Assembly: GCA_902362365.1 (NCBI GenBank)
Contig: CABIVQ010000023.1
Coordinates: 1 to 46,920 of the forward strand
DNA length: 46,920 nt
Reading direction: 5' to 3'
DNA from: Clostridiaceae bacterium
GTDB lineage: Bacteria > Bacillota > Clostridia > Peptostreptococcales > Peptostreptococcaceae
A program made the position numbers and the translations under genes. A model generated the notes under the pieces. That model saw only the letters and a program-made list of their open reading frames with translations, was not told where the DNA came from and made no database searches. This document shows, one piece after another, positions 34,883 to 43,250 of the stretch (position 1 is the first letter of the stretch; each line of letters begins with the position of its first letter).

Positions 34883-35107
34883 TTATCTTTTAGGAATATT
34901 ATCTTTTACTGCTTTTCCTAGATTTTTGCCAGTTTTATATGTTTCCTTTACAACTCCACCTACTCCTTTAGCTACATCTTTACCTACGTTTCCTACACTG
35001 TCTACTACTTCTTTTCCTACGTTTCCTACACCATTTACTAGCTCTTTTCCTACATCTGTTACAGGTTTAGTAACCTTTTTAACGCTGTCCTTAGCTTTTT
35101 CTTTCAT
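34883..35107 (-). CDS. 74-aa protein with 11-residue LEA-like repeats
   Basis: I start at ATG 35107, 9 bp after GGAGATG; an ATG four codons upstream abuts the ribosome site. The core has an 11-residue period: VGNVGKEVVDS, VGNVGKDVAKG, VGGVVKETYKT, preceded by related VGKELVNG. Rich in Lys, Val and Gly with no Cys, it should form an amphipathic helix or remain unfolded until bound. Such repeats resemble LEA/apolipoprotein-like stress or membrane-surface proteins, but I cannot name a family. Monocistronic. Confidence 0.7.
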   Translation of the reverse strand: MKEKAKDSVKKVTKPVTDVGKELVNGVGNVGKEVVDSVGNVGKDVAKGVGGVVKETYKTGKNLGKAVKDNIPKR

Positions 35108-35463
35108 ATTGTAATACATCTCCTATATTAAATATTATATAAGCTTAGGTATATGCTTACCTATATTATAATATGATTAATTCTTCAATTAGTTACTAAA
35201 TTCTACATTTCAATTCCTTTATTAACTCCTCTAATATAATAAGACAGGATAGCAAAGCCATCCTGTCTCTCGTACAATTGAATATCTTAACTTATTAATG
35301 TTATTATCTAAATTAATTTGTAATAATTAAGCTGTTAAATGTTATTTCTTATTAATTGTAAATTGTTATATGTATTATTCAAGAAATATTATCCAAACCA
35401 ACTTTTTGTAATTCTTTTAAATATTTTAAGAGTATCCAATTGTACTATTTATATTACAATAGC
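35108..35463. other. Intergenic region without genes
   Basis: 356 bases, very AT-rich. Apart from the terminator at 35242-35268 and a weak hairpin (TAGGTA with TACCTA) near 35143-35160, I see no ORF with a ribosome site and no RNA gene. Confidence 0.6.
35242..35268 (-). terminator. Terminator hairpin
   Basis: AGACAGGAT (35242-35250) pairs perfectly with ATCCTGTCT (35260-35268), extended by an inner GC pair; TTATTATATT follows on the minus strand. It lies about 200 bp after the coiled-coil gene and probably ends its transcript. Confidence 0.7.
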
Positions 35464-35994
35464 CTAAGCTATAGTAATGACAATTTCATTATTTGCCTTA
35501 TTAATGGCAAATTCTAATTCTAATAAATCATCATTCATCTTATCAACTAAATCTTGTAACTCTTTTCTATCAAAATTAAGTTCTGTAACTTTATAATAAG
35601 CAGAAGTAGCCGCAGCATCAACCTTTCTAGATTTAGAAGCCTTAGCATTGTTTAATATAGTTTCAAAAGTATCCTTTTGATTTCTCATAGTTCTTGATTT
35701 ATTTAAAGCACCCTGAATCGTCATAGACTGACCTAGTGCATCTATACAAACAGTATTATTAGACTTAGCTATCTCAGTTTTTAACATATCTATCTCCTTA
35801 GATAAGTCCATAACCAATTCAAACTCGCCCTTAAAATTGAAAATCTCATTACAAACATGTTTTTGATTATCTGATTCTAATATATATGTAGTAGTACAAT
35901 TATCTATGTCTGACAAAGTATATAGCTTATTTCTATAAACCTTTTCAAGCTCCGCAACCTTAATCATAGCCTGACTGACAGTTAAATTTTCCAT
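35464..35994 (-). CDS. Coiled-coil hypothetical protein
   Basis: 176 aa from ATG 35994, 8 bp after GGGAGTG; an ATG 11 codons upstream lacks a ribosome site. The protein is almost wholly helical: helix near 1-30 (TVSQAMIKVAELEKVYRNKL), a middle segment with two Cys, and two long amphipathic helices from about 55 to 165. The layout faintly resembles the DIP1984/septicolysin-like helical family, but I am not sure. No membrane segment or signal peptide. Monocistronic. Confidence 0.7.
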   Translation of the reverse strand: MENLTVSQAMIKVAELEKVYRNKLYTLSDIDNCTTTYILESDNQKHVCNEIFNFKGEFELVMDLSKEIDMLKTEIAKSNNTVCIDALGQSMTIQGALNKSRTMRNQKDTFETILNNAKASKSRKVDAAATSAYYKVTELNFDRKELQDLVDKMNDDLLELEFAINKANNEIVITIA

Positions 35995-36104
35995 CCAAAT
36001 ATCACTCCCTTGATATTTTATTCTCATAAATAAATAATACCATACTTTTAATATAAATCAATTCTATATCCAATCCTTTTAAGTGGGTAATCTAGTATAT
36101 GCCA

Positions 36105-36189
36105 AAAGCGAAGGGCGTGAATTAAATTGACTGATATTTGCAGCGTTATTTTGCTGCATGGAAGTCAATTTAATTCACGCCCGAGCTTT
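36105..36189. repeat. Long nested inverted repeat
   Basis: A perfect 20-bp stem joins 36113-36132 and 36163-36182 (GGGCGTGAATTAAATTGACT and its complement). Inside is a second stem TGCAGC (36139-36144) with GCTGCA (36153-36158). Outside, AAAGC (36105-36109) pairs with GCTTT (36185-36189). GC content at its ends is far above the flanks. There is no U-run directly after it on either strand. It lies 15 bp after the degV stop. It could be a mobile hairpin element, a small RNA or an unusual terminator. Confidence 0.75.
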
Positions 36190-36204
36190 CGAGTACGATA
36201 CTAT

Positions 36205-37050
36205 CTATCTACTTAAACAAGCCAATCCTAACACTTCTGGTCCAGAGTGACATGCTACACAAGCACCTATTTGTATATTGTAAACATTTCTAGGACTTAA
36301 CTTTTCTTTTACTTTCTCAATAAATTGATCTCTTAATTCTAAATCATCACCGTAAGCAACGTAAACATCTATGTCTGAAAAATCTCCGTTAACTTCTTCA
36401 CTTAATTTATCCATAAGAGCTGGAATTATTTTTTTGCTTCCTCTTACTTGAGACTTTTGTTTAACTAATCCATCTTCTATTTTTAGAATAGGCTTTATGT
36501 TAAGTAAAGTTCCAACTGCAGCCTTAGCACCAGATATTCTTCCGCCTTTGTGTAAATAATCAAGTGAATCAACTGAAAAATAAACGTGTACTTTATTTTT
36601 TAATTCTTCTAATTTCTCTACTATTTCTTCAACAGATTTACCTTCTTCAGCCATTATAGCAGCTTCTTTAATTAACATTCCACCACCGATACTTAAGTTG
36701 TAAGTATCAAATATATATAATGGTCCTTCTATATCACTTTTAGCTAACATTGCAGATTGATATGTTCCCGAACCTGCAGATGAACCCGCTAAATATAAAA
36801 CTTTTTTACCTTCATTTAGATATTTATTAAATACTTCAGTAAATGTAGCATATGTTATCTGAGATGTCTTAGGCATATCTTCAGACTCTCTTAACATTTT
36901 GTAAAATTCATCTCCACTTAAATCTGCACCTGCTTTATACTCTTTTTCATTAAATATTATAGTTACAGGTAATACATCTATATTATATTTATCAACTATA
37001 TCTTGCGGCACATCATTCATAGTGTCACATATTATTTTAATATCATTCAT
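36205..37050 (-). CDS. DegV family fatty-acid-binding protein
   Basis: 281 aa, one complete DegV domain. Landmarks are MPKTSQITYATFTEVF, the fatty-acid/phosphate loop YLAGSSAGSGTYQSA, FDTYNLSIGGGMLI, and YLHKGGRISGAKAAVG. DegV/FakB proteins bind an acyl chain and present it to the FakA kinase for phospholipid synthesis. No fakA is in the window. It is 36 bp after its paralogue, so the two form an operon. The C-terminus CHSGPEVLGLACL is nearly shared with it. Confidence 0.93.
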   Translation of the reverse strand: MNDIKIICDTMNDVPQDIVDKYNIDVLPVTIIFNEKEYKAGADLSGDEFYKMLRESEDMPKTSQITYATFTEVFNKYLNEGKKVLYLAGSSAGSGTYQSAMLAKSDIEGPLYIFDTYNLSIGGGMLIKEAAIMAEEGKSVEEIVEKLEELKNKVHVYFSVDSLDYLHKGGRISGAKAAVGTLLNIKPILKIEDGLVKQKSQVRGSKKIIPALMDKLSEEVNGDFSDIDVYVAYGDDLELRDQFIEKVKEKLSPRNVYNIQIGACVACHSGPEVLGLACLSR

Positions 37051-37086
37051 GTTCTTGACTCCCTTTAGTCGAATTAATTTTTATTT

Positions 37087-37935
37087 TTATTTAAAGCATG
37101 TTAGTCCTATAAACCCTGGTCCTGAATGCGAACACATTGGAGGGTTAATTGTTATTAGAATTAATTCTTTTGGGTTTAATTCTCTTAAAACAGCTTCTTT
37201 TAATTGTTCTCTATCTTCTAAGTTATCACCGCAGCCTATAGCTATCGTTCTATCACTAAAGTCTTCTCCACATACTTCTTTAGTACGCTTTATTATAGTA
37301 GGTACTATTTTTTTATTACCTCTAACTTGACCTTCTTGGAATATTAAACCATCCTTTACAGTAAGCATAGGTCTTAAGCTTAACATGTTTCCAACTAGCG
37401 CTTTTCCATTAGATATTCTTCCACCTTTTTTAAGGTATTCTAAAGAATTCATAGACATAGATACGAATACTCTATCTCTTAAAGCTTCTAATTCTTTTAA
37501 AACGTCTTCTAAACTTGCTCCTTCATTTAACATTCTAGCAGCAGATAATACTAACATACCGCATCCAAAACAAATACTCATACTATCAAATATATGAACA
37601 TCTCCTTCAACATCTTTACTTGCAAGTACTGCTGATTGATATGTTCCAGATGATTTTGATGAACCAGCTATATATAAAACTGTCTTCCCATCTGATACAT
37701 GTCTATCAAATATTTCCTTAAAATCTACATACGTTGCTTGAGAAGTTTTAGGCATATCCTTAGCTTCTCTCATCATTACATAAAACTGTTCATCTGTTAT
37801 ATCAACATCTTTATATTCTTTTCCATCAACTATAACCGTCAGTGGCACTACTTCAATATCATATTGCTCAGCTAACTCTCTCGGCATATTTGCTATTCCG
37901 TCACATATTACCTTTACGTTATTATTTTTCATCAT
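37087..37935 (-). CDS. DegV family fatty-acid-binding protein (paralogue)
   Basis: 282 aa from the ATG with GAGGG upstream (an ATG four codons earlier overlaps this site). It has the same landmarks as its neighbour: MPKTSQATYVDFKEIF, YIAGSSKSSGTYQSA, FDSMSICFGCGMLVL and YLKKGGRISNGKALVG, ending CSHSGPGFIGLTC. The tandem pair probably differs in acyl-chain preference, as known for FakB1 and FakB2 (inference). First gene of the two-gene operon. Confidence 0.93.
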   Translation of the reverse strand: MMKNNNVKVICDGIANMPRELAEQYDIEVVPLTVIVDGKEYKDVDITDEQFYVMMREAKDMPKTSQATYVDFKEIFDRHVSDGKTVLYIAGSSKSSGTYQSAVLASKDVEGDVHIFDSMSICFGCGMLVLSAARMLNEGASLEDVLKELEALRDRVFVSMSMNSLEYLKKGGRISNGKALVGNMLSLRPMLTVKDGLIFQEGQVRGNKKIVPTIIKRTKEVCGEDFSDRTIAIGCGDNLEDREQLKEAVLRELNPKELILITINPPMCSHSGPGFIGLTCFK

Positions 37936-38136
37936 ATTTGCCCTCATATTATATAAATTTATTTTTATTAACCTACTTTACACTATTTGATTATATCATA
38001 AATAAATTTATATAAATATATAAAAATCTGTAAATACAACTCCAACTATGTCGTTTTATGATATATATTATATTTTATAATCACAAATAAAATATAAATA
38101 CAATTATATTGTTTTCAGTAACAGCAAATTAAATCT

Positions 38137-38184
38137 AAAAAGAGTATAGCAGTAAAAGCCTAAGCTTTTAAAACCACACTCTTA
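38137..38184 (-). terminator. Terminator after the zinc-ribbon gene
   Basis: A two-part hairpin: AAGAGT (38140-38145 region) with ACTCTT (38178-38183), and inner AAAAGCC with GGCTTTT-like arms around 38154-38170; on the minus strand CTCTTTTTAG follows. Confidence 0.7.
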
Positions 38185-38190
38185 ATATCC

Positions 38191-38388
38191 TTACTCTTCT
38201 TCATCTTCCATATAATCTTCTACTTCAAATCCACATGCTGGACATTTATATGTATCAAGTACATAGTGATACTCTTCTCTTACTTCATTTTCACTACCTT
38301 CGTTTATTATTTCAAAATCATCGCCTTCTTCGTGCTCTATTAAGTCCATAACTTCTATTATGCACTTTGGACAGTACATTGTTGCCAT
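38191..38388 (-). CDS. 65-aa zinc-ribbon protein
   Basis: Two CPxC knuckles, C6-P-K-C9 and C49-P-A-C52, flank an acidic middle (EHEEGDDFEIINEGSENE), enough for one zinc ribbon. The C-terminus is very acidic (EVEDYMEDEEE). Ribosome site GGAGG. I cannot name a family; such small acidic zinc ribbons are common in clostridia. Monocistronic with its own terminator. Confidence 0.8.
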   Translation of the reverse strand: MATMYCPKCIIEVMDLIEHEEGDDFEIINEGSENEVREEYHYVLDTYKCPACGFEVEDYMEDEEE

Positions 38389-38580
38389 ACTATTACCTCC
38401 ATAAAAATATTCTTTATATATATTAACATATTTTTTTAATAAATTCTTCCTCTTATTTTAATATGTTTATATTAATAGCTTTCTATACTATTTACTAATA
38501 GCTTTTGAAATTAATTCAATATTTTTATTAATATTGGTAATACTAATATATGGACATAATCTTTATATAAATTTGTTATT

Positions 38581-38697
38581 TTAAAAACTATAAGAGATAT
38601 GCTTAAGTTGCATATCTCTTATAGTTTCAACTCCTAAATATATGGTTCCGTCCATATCTAATAAGAAACATTCTATATCTATGATATTTGTATTCAT
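38581..38697 (-). pseudogene. N-terminal remnant of a HAD-IIA (NagD-type) phosphatase
   Basis: The 38-codon ORF starts at an ATG with GGGAG upstream and reads MNTNIIDIECFLLDMDGTIYLGVETIRDM, split here as CFLLDMDGTIYLG: the phosphoryl-acceptor motif DxDGT typical of HAD-IIA sugar-phosphate phosphatases. After about 29 residues homology stops: the sequence runs into the inverted copy of its own end (38586-38602 pairs with 38610-38626, perfect 17 bp). More than 200 codons are missing. Confidence 0.75.
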
Positions 38698-38743
38698 AAT
38701 ATTTAATCTCCCAATATTTAGTCTCCTTTTATTTTTTAATTTT

Positions 38744-39270
38744 ATGGTAGTATTTTACTTTTATTTAGCAACAATTCGCAATGATCTTAACTTTTTAGAA
38801 AAATAAGATTTAATTATAAAATTCCATGGTGGAGCGACTTTACCTGAACAATCTAATAATTTAGAATTTCATAAAAGAGATAAATTAAATAGTACTGAAA
38901 AAGATACTATATCTAGTGAGGCGCTTAAATTAATTAAAAGTGATAAATGTATATTACTAGATACATAGAAGGTCTATTAGGCTGTGATTTATTAAACAAG
39001 ATAAATGCAGATATTGCTTTTGTATCTGCTCATGGATTTACTTTAAGCGAGGTCCTAACTGATTTTAATATATATGAAGTTGAATTAAAAAAACAGATGC
39101 TTAAAAGATCTAAAAAAACTATAGCTTTACTGGATTCTTCTAAACTTGAAAATCTATCTACAGCATGTTTTTGTAAGTCGAGCGAGATAGATACTATTAT
39201 TACCAATAAATTTGAAGATAACTTAATTGAGATATACAGTAATTATGGAATTAATGTGATAGTTAGCTAA
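38744..39270 (+). pseudogene. Decayed DeoR-family regulator
   Basis: In one frame, ATIRNDLNFLEK, a stop, then DLIIKFHGGATLPEQ and EKDTISSEALKLIK are the end of the DeoR helix-turn-helix and the start of the sensor domain. After CILLDT a stop is met, and the next frame (38947-39270) carries DIAFVSAHGFTLSEVLTDF and KTIALLDSSKLENLSTACF, the C-terminal DeoR sensor. The first helix-turn-helix part and about 50-60 central residues are gone. The gene thus has an internal stop, a deletion and a frame change. It is divergent from a HAD phosphatase remnant, a usual DeoR partner. Confidence 0.82.
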
Positions 39271-39272
39271 TA

Positions 39273-39338
39273 AAAAAGACTACTAATATTCTAGGTTTTG
39301 CAATTAACTAAAACTTACTAGAGTATTATTAGTCTTTT
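39273..39338. terminator. Bidirectional terminator before the CDF gene end
   Basis: AAAAAGACTACTAATA (39273-39288) pairs with TATTATTAGTCTTTTT (39323-39338), one mismatch. It ends the CDF transcript on the minus strand and anything from the DeoR remnant on the plus strand. Confidence 0.85.
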
Positions 39339-39350
39339 TATCTATATATT

Positions 39351-40256
39351 TTAATATTTTCTTTCTATCGGATTTACATGAATCATACAATGTTTTACTA
39401 ATGGAAATTTGTCTTCTATTCTATCATGAACAGATTCTGCTATTTTATGAGCTTCTTCTAATGACATTTTTCCATCTACTGAAACCTCTAAATCCAAGTA
39501 TATTTTTGAAGCAAACATTCTAGTTTTTATTTCATCTATCTGACAAACGCCATCTTGATTTATTATTAATTCTTTCATATTTTCTATGGTTTCTAAGTCG
39601 CAAGATTTATCTATTAATTTATTAATGCCATCTTTAAATATATCATATGAAGCTTTTATTATAAATAAACATATTACAATACTTGCAAGTGGATCTAATA
39701 CTCTAAATCCCATTCTTGCACCAAATATACCTATAAAACTACCTATAGAAGATAAAGAATCTGATCTATGATGCCAAGCATCTGCCATAAGTGCCCCTGA
39801 ATTAATTTTTTTAGCAGCATGACGAGTATACCAATACATCCCTTCTTTTACTATTATGGATATTACAGCTGCTACTAAAGCTATCATTCCTGGCACTTGC
39901 AAACCACTATTATTTCCATTAATAATTTTTTCTATTCCTGATATACCTATTCCTATACCTGTAGCAAATAATATACAAGCAAGGATTATTCCTGCCACAC
40001 ATTCAAAGCGTTCATGACCATATTGATGTTCATCGTCAGCTTCTTTACTAGAAATATGAACTCCTACCATTACAATGATTGTACTAAAGACATCAGAAGC
40101 AGAGTGTACTGCATCTGAAATCATAGCGCTTGAATTTGCTACAATACCTGCAAAGAATTTAAAACCTGATAATAGCACATTTACTATAATACTATTAGTC
40201 GAGACTTTCATGGCAATTTGCTTATCACTGTTATTGTTTTTTGCTGTATTACTCAT
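39351..40256 (-). CDS. Cation diffusion facilitator (CDF) metal exporter under a NiCo riboswitch
   Basis: 301 aa. Six membrane helices occupy about 1-215. Helix II has the metal site SSAMISDAVHSASD (Asp and HxxxD), and helix V has ADAWHHRSDSLSS, so the four-ligand site is complete. A C-terminal cytoplasmic ferredoxin-like domain (about 220-295) contains HDRIEDKFP and HCMIHVNP. Members export Zn2+, Co2+, Ni2+, Fe2+ or Mn2+ against protons. The upstream NiCo riboswitch points to Co2+/Ni2+ efflux. Ribosome site GGGGAGGG. Monocistronic. Confidence 0.95.
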   Translation of the reverse strand: MSNTAKNNNSDKQIAMKVSTNSIIVNVLLSGFKFFAGIVANSSAMISDAVHSASDVFSTIIVMVGVHISSKEADDEHQYGHERFECVAGIILACILFATGIGIGISGIEKIINGNNSGLQVPGMIALVAAVISIIVKEGMYWYTRHAAKKINSGALMADAWHHRSDSLSSIGSFIGIFGARMGFRVLDPLASIVICLFIIKASYDIFKDGINKLIDKSCDLETIENMKELIINQDGVCQIDEIKTRMFASKIYLDLEVSVDGKMSLEEAHKIAESVHDRIEDKFPLVKHCMIHVNPIERKY

Positions 40257-40410
40257 GTCATACCCTCCCCATTTTTTACTCTAATAACACAGTAAAATCA
40301 ATATTAAATATCTGAAATCTATTAAAATTCACGTTTATTGAGCCTTTATTGGCAAAATATTTCAAACTAAGTTAGTTTTGAATTATAATTTCCTTTAGTA
40401 GAGTAAAAAA

Positions 40411-40510
40411 GCATCTGTGAGACTACTGTCCCACAGATGCTTATATTCCATCTGCTGCCACAAAGGCCCGGCTTATGAAGATTTTTCCTCCAATGCCTGC
40501 TCAGTTTGTA
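40411..40510 (-). ncRNA. NiCo (czcD-type) riboswitch with terminator
   Basis: On the minus strand the element reads CTGAGCAGGCA (about 40494-40504), GCCGGGC (40466-40472) and CATCTGTGGGACAG (40426-40439), the conserved segments of the NiCo aptamer. The terminator stem GCATCTGTG with CACAGATGC (40411-40419/40432-40440) is followed by a U6 run. Its first arm CATCTG can instead pair with CAGATG inside the aptamer, so metal binding should favour read-through. It lies about 155 bp before the CDF gene. The rest of 40257-40625 shows nothing I can name. Confidence 0.88.
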
Positions 40511-40625
40511 CTGTATTTTTATATGCAGTGCAAAAAGTTATTTGACTACTTAATCGTGTATGATATATATTATTCACCGTAAAAAATTTTGTGATTAAAA
40601 TTTATATTCCTTTAGTTTTTCATTA

Positions 40626-41108
40626 TTAATTTGCTGCTGATCTTCTTTTATCTCTTATATTATCTATTATTACGACTAACGCTAATATAAATGCTTCATC
40701 TTCAAAATCTATATCTACAGTATAATTATCACTGAAAGCAAACATTTCTTTTTCTATTTGAGCAACAACTTTTGAGCCTTGATAGATTTTATAATTATAT
40801 TCAAAAATACTACCTTCTATTTCTAATTCACCATACTTACTATTTACTTCTACCTTCGTTTTTAAGAAAGTAAGTTTTTGATTTACAGTAGCTACTACCT
40901 TATCATTTTCAAATATTTCATAATTTGATAAGAATGTAAGTATAGTTTCTTTGACAAAATAAAGCACCTGGTTATTTTTTTGTATATCAAATTGTAAACC
41001 AAAAGTTAAAAATTTATTATCTACAAAGAAAGTATCTTCTTCGTATTGGTTCTTTATCCAAAAGTCTTCTTTCAGTTTAAATACTTTAGATTTCATATAA
41101 TATTTCAT
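40626..41108 (-). CDS. LURP-one-related / tubby-like fold protein
   Basis: 160 aa. A beta-rich protein with repeated short strands: FWIKNQYEEDTFFVDNKFL, VLYFVKETILTFLSNYEIF, and the closing helix AFILALVVIIDNIRDKRR, which is the LOR/YxjI pattern. The family is thought to be membrane- or lipid-associated, but in bacteria its role is unknown. Ribosome site GGGGAG. No Cys. Monocistronic. Confidence 0.8.
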   Translation of the reverse strand: MKYYMKSKVFKLKEDFWIKNQYEEDTFFVDNKFLTFGLQFDIQKNNQVLYFVKETILTFLSNYEIFENDKVVATVNQKLTFLKTKVEVNSKYGELEIEGSIFEYNYKIYQGSKVVAQIEKEMFAFSDNYTVDIDFEDEAFILALVVIIDNIRDKRRSAAN

Positions 41109-41243
41109 AGCTTCTCCCCTATAGATAGATATTTTAGTAAATTTATGCAGTTTTTATATCATAATATTAATATTTAATTCTTATAATAACAATATTTTTA
41201 TATCAATTTCTACTAATAAAATTACTTTTTTAATGAGGAATTC

Positions 41244-42638
41244 ATGTCAAGCAACACAATATCAAGGTACAAAAAAGATAAGAAGTTTTATAAGCATTTA
41301 TTTATAATTGCAACGCCAATAGCTCTACAAAATTTAATAACATCATCACTTAATATGCTAGATACTATGATGATAGGAAAAATTGGTGAAGTTGAACTTG
41401 CATCTGTCGGTATAGCAAACCAATACTATTTCTTATTCTCTTTACTTACAAGTGCTATCGCAATAGGTTCTGGTGTGTTAATTGCCCAGTTATGGGGTAA
41501 AAAAGATACATCAAATATAAAAACAGTATTATCAAGATCATTATTTTATAACTTATGTTTAACAATAATATTTATAGCTTTAGGATTATCTATTCCAGAA
41601 AAAATTATGGCTATATTTAATAATGACCCAACTGTGGTTCAAATTGGTGTTGATTATTTAAAGATAGTTGTAATTAGTTACTTATTTACTGCAATTACAT
41701 TTACATTTGCTTCAGGTCTTAGAAGTATCGAAAATACTCAACTTCCTATGTGGGCAAGTTTAGTAGGACTTATTGTAAATGGTATTTTAAATGCAATTTT
41801 AATTTTCGGATTATTAGGAGCTCCTAAAATGGGAATTAGAGGTGCTGCTCTTGCTACTCTTATTGCAAGAATAGTTGAATTTTTAATAGTAGTCTGTTCT
41901 GTATATACTAAGATTGATATTTTGAAATTAAAAGTAAAAAATATATTTGAACTATCAAAGTCACTTTCTTCAACTCTTAGCAAAGTTACTATACCTATAT
42001 TCACAAATGAAGCTTGCTGGGCTCTAGGTACAATAACATATGCGGCTATATATGCAAGAATCGGTACAAGTGCTGCTGCATCTATACAAATTTGTACAAC
42101 TGTAATGAACTTATTTATGATACTTACTTTTGGCCTTGCTAATGCTGCTGTAGTTATAATAGGTAATGAAATTGGTGCTAATAGAGAAGATAAAGCCATT
42201 GAAGCTTCAAAAAAGATTTCATCAATTTCTATGAAAATTTCTATACTATTAGGACTATTACTTGCATTATTAGCTAAACCTATAGTAGGATTTTTTAATG
42301 TATCTTTAGAAGTTAAAATGTCCTCTCAATATATTTTATATATTTATGCACTTATGATGATATTTAAAGTTTACACAGCCGTTATGATAGTTGGTATATT
42401 AAGAGGTGGTGGAGATGCTACCTATGGCTCTATACTTCAAGCGGTTACACTTTGGATGGTAGGTATACCATTAGCAGCATTTGCTGCATTTATTCTAAAA
42501 CTACCAGTTCATTTTGTAGTTGCATTTGCTGCAATTGAAGAACTCATTAAGGTTGTTATTATTGTTAAAAGATTTAAATCATTTAAATGGATCAAGAATA
42601 TGGTAAACGATGTAGATACTTGTTCAAGTCCACTATAA
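41244..42638 (+). CDS. MATE family efflux protein
   Basis: 464 aa with 12 membrane helices in two pseudo-repeats. Landmarks are IALQNLITSSLNMLDTMMIG in helix 1 and GANREDKAIEASKK at the domain border. MATE proteins export cationic drugs or metabolites with Na+ or H+. Substrate not deducible. Ribosome site GAGGAA with ATG 6 bp later. Followed by its own terminator. Confidence 0.93.
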   Translation: MSSNTISRYKKDKKFYKHLFIIATPIALQNLITSSLNMLDTMMIGKIGEVELASVGIANQYYFLFSLLTSAIAIGSGVLIAQLWGKKDTSNIKTVLSRSLFYNLCLTIIFIALGLSIPEKIMAIFNNDPTVVQIGVDYLKIVVISYLFTAITFTFASGLRSIENTQLPMWASLVGLIVNGILNAILIFGLLGAPKMGIRGAALATLIARIVEFLIVVCSVYTKIDILKLKVKNIFELSKSLSSTLSKVTIPIFTNEACWALGTITYAAIYARIGTSAAASIQICTTVMNLFMILTFGLANAAVVIIGNEIGANREDKAIEASKKISSISMKISILLGLLLALLAKPIVGFFNVSLEVKMSSQYILYIYALMMIFKVYTAVMIVGILRGGGDATYGSILQAVTLWMVGIPLAAFAAFILKLPVHFVVAFAAIEELIKVVIIVKRFKSFKWIKNMVNDVDTCSSPL

Positions 42639-42646
42639 ATAAAAAT

Positions 42647-42690
42647 AAAAAATGAACTTAATTTTAATTTAAAATAAAGTTCATTTTTTA
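42647..42690. terminator. Terminator after the MATE gene
   Basis: AAAAAATGAACTT (42647-42659) pairs with AAGTTCATTTTTT (42677-42689), followed by T-rich sequence; usable in both directions and also by the kinase remnant. Confidence 0.85.
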
Positions 42691-42730
42691 TTTATTATAA
42701 ATATTAATTCGATAATTTATATAAAGTATA

Positions 42731-43130
42731 CTATGCATAAATATCTAAAAATTCAATGTTTAAATTCCTTATATTTCTAGCTGTTTCTTTTAGTATTATT
42801 GTATCACTTGTATTTTCTTTATTTAATACATCAGCCAAAGTAACTATAAACTCAGAACCTTCTCCAAGTTTACTTTTTACACTTATGTCACCATTGTGCA
42901 TTTTTACTAAGGATTTAACTATAGAAAGGTCAATACCGCTTCCTTCTTCATCATTTTTTGTTTTGCTATTTAATTGTTCAAATCTACCAAATATACTATC
43001 CAGCTTATCTTCAGGAATTCCAACTCCACTATCTTTAACCCTTATTTTTACATTATCTTTGCAATCTATAATTACTTCTATCGTTCCACCTTGATTAGTA
43101 AACTTTATAGCATTAGATAGTAAATTTAAT
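42731..43130 (-). pseudogene. C-terminal remnant of a sensor histidine kinase
   Basis: An open frame without a start reads NLLSNAIKFTNQGG (N-box), VKDSGVGIPEDKLDSIFGRF (G1 and F boxes) and GSGIDLSIVKSLVKMHNG (G2), then a 45-aa tail ending LDIYA before a TAG stop. Only the ATP-binding lobe is left. The sequence just upstream (about 43131-43205) encodes a short stretch with FIIGKDIADILPIN in a frame that stops, possibly part of the same gene. No dimerisation His, sensor or partner regulator remains. The G2 box has Asp for the usual Gly. Confidence 0.82.
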
Positions 43131-43250
43131 ATCTATTTATATGATTAATTGGTAAAATATCAGCTATATCCTTACCAATTATAAATACTACGTGTTCTTT
43201 TAATTAAAAAATATTTCATTTTAAGTTTTAATTTTAAGTTAATCTTAAAA

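Noticed and set aside
41738..42199. 153-aa minus-strand ORF inside the MATE gene
   Set aside because: Antisense shadow of the transporter; no start signal and no family motif.
42756..43094. 112-aa plus-strand ORF
   Set aside because: It is the antisense frame of the histidine-kinase remnant, whose N/G1/F/G2 boxes are unmistakable on the minus strand.
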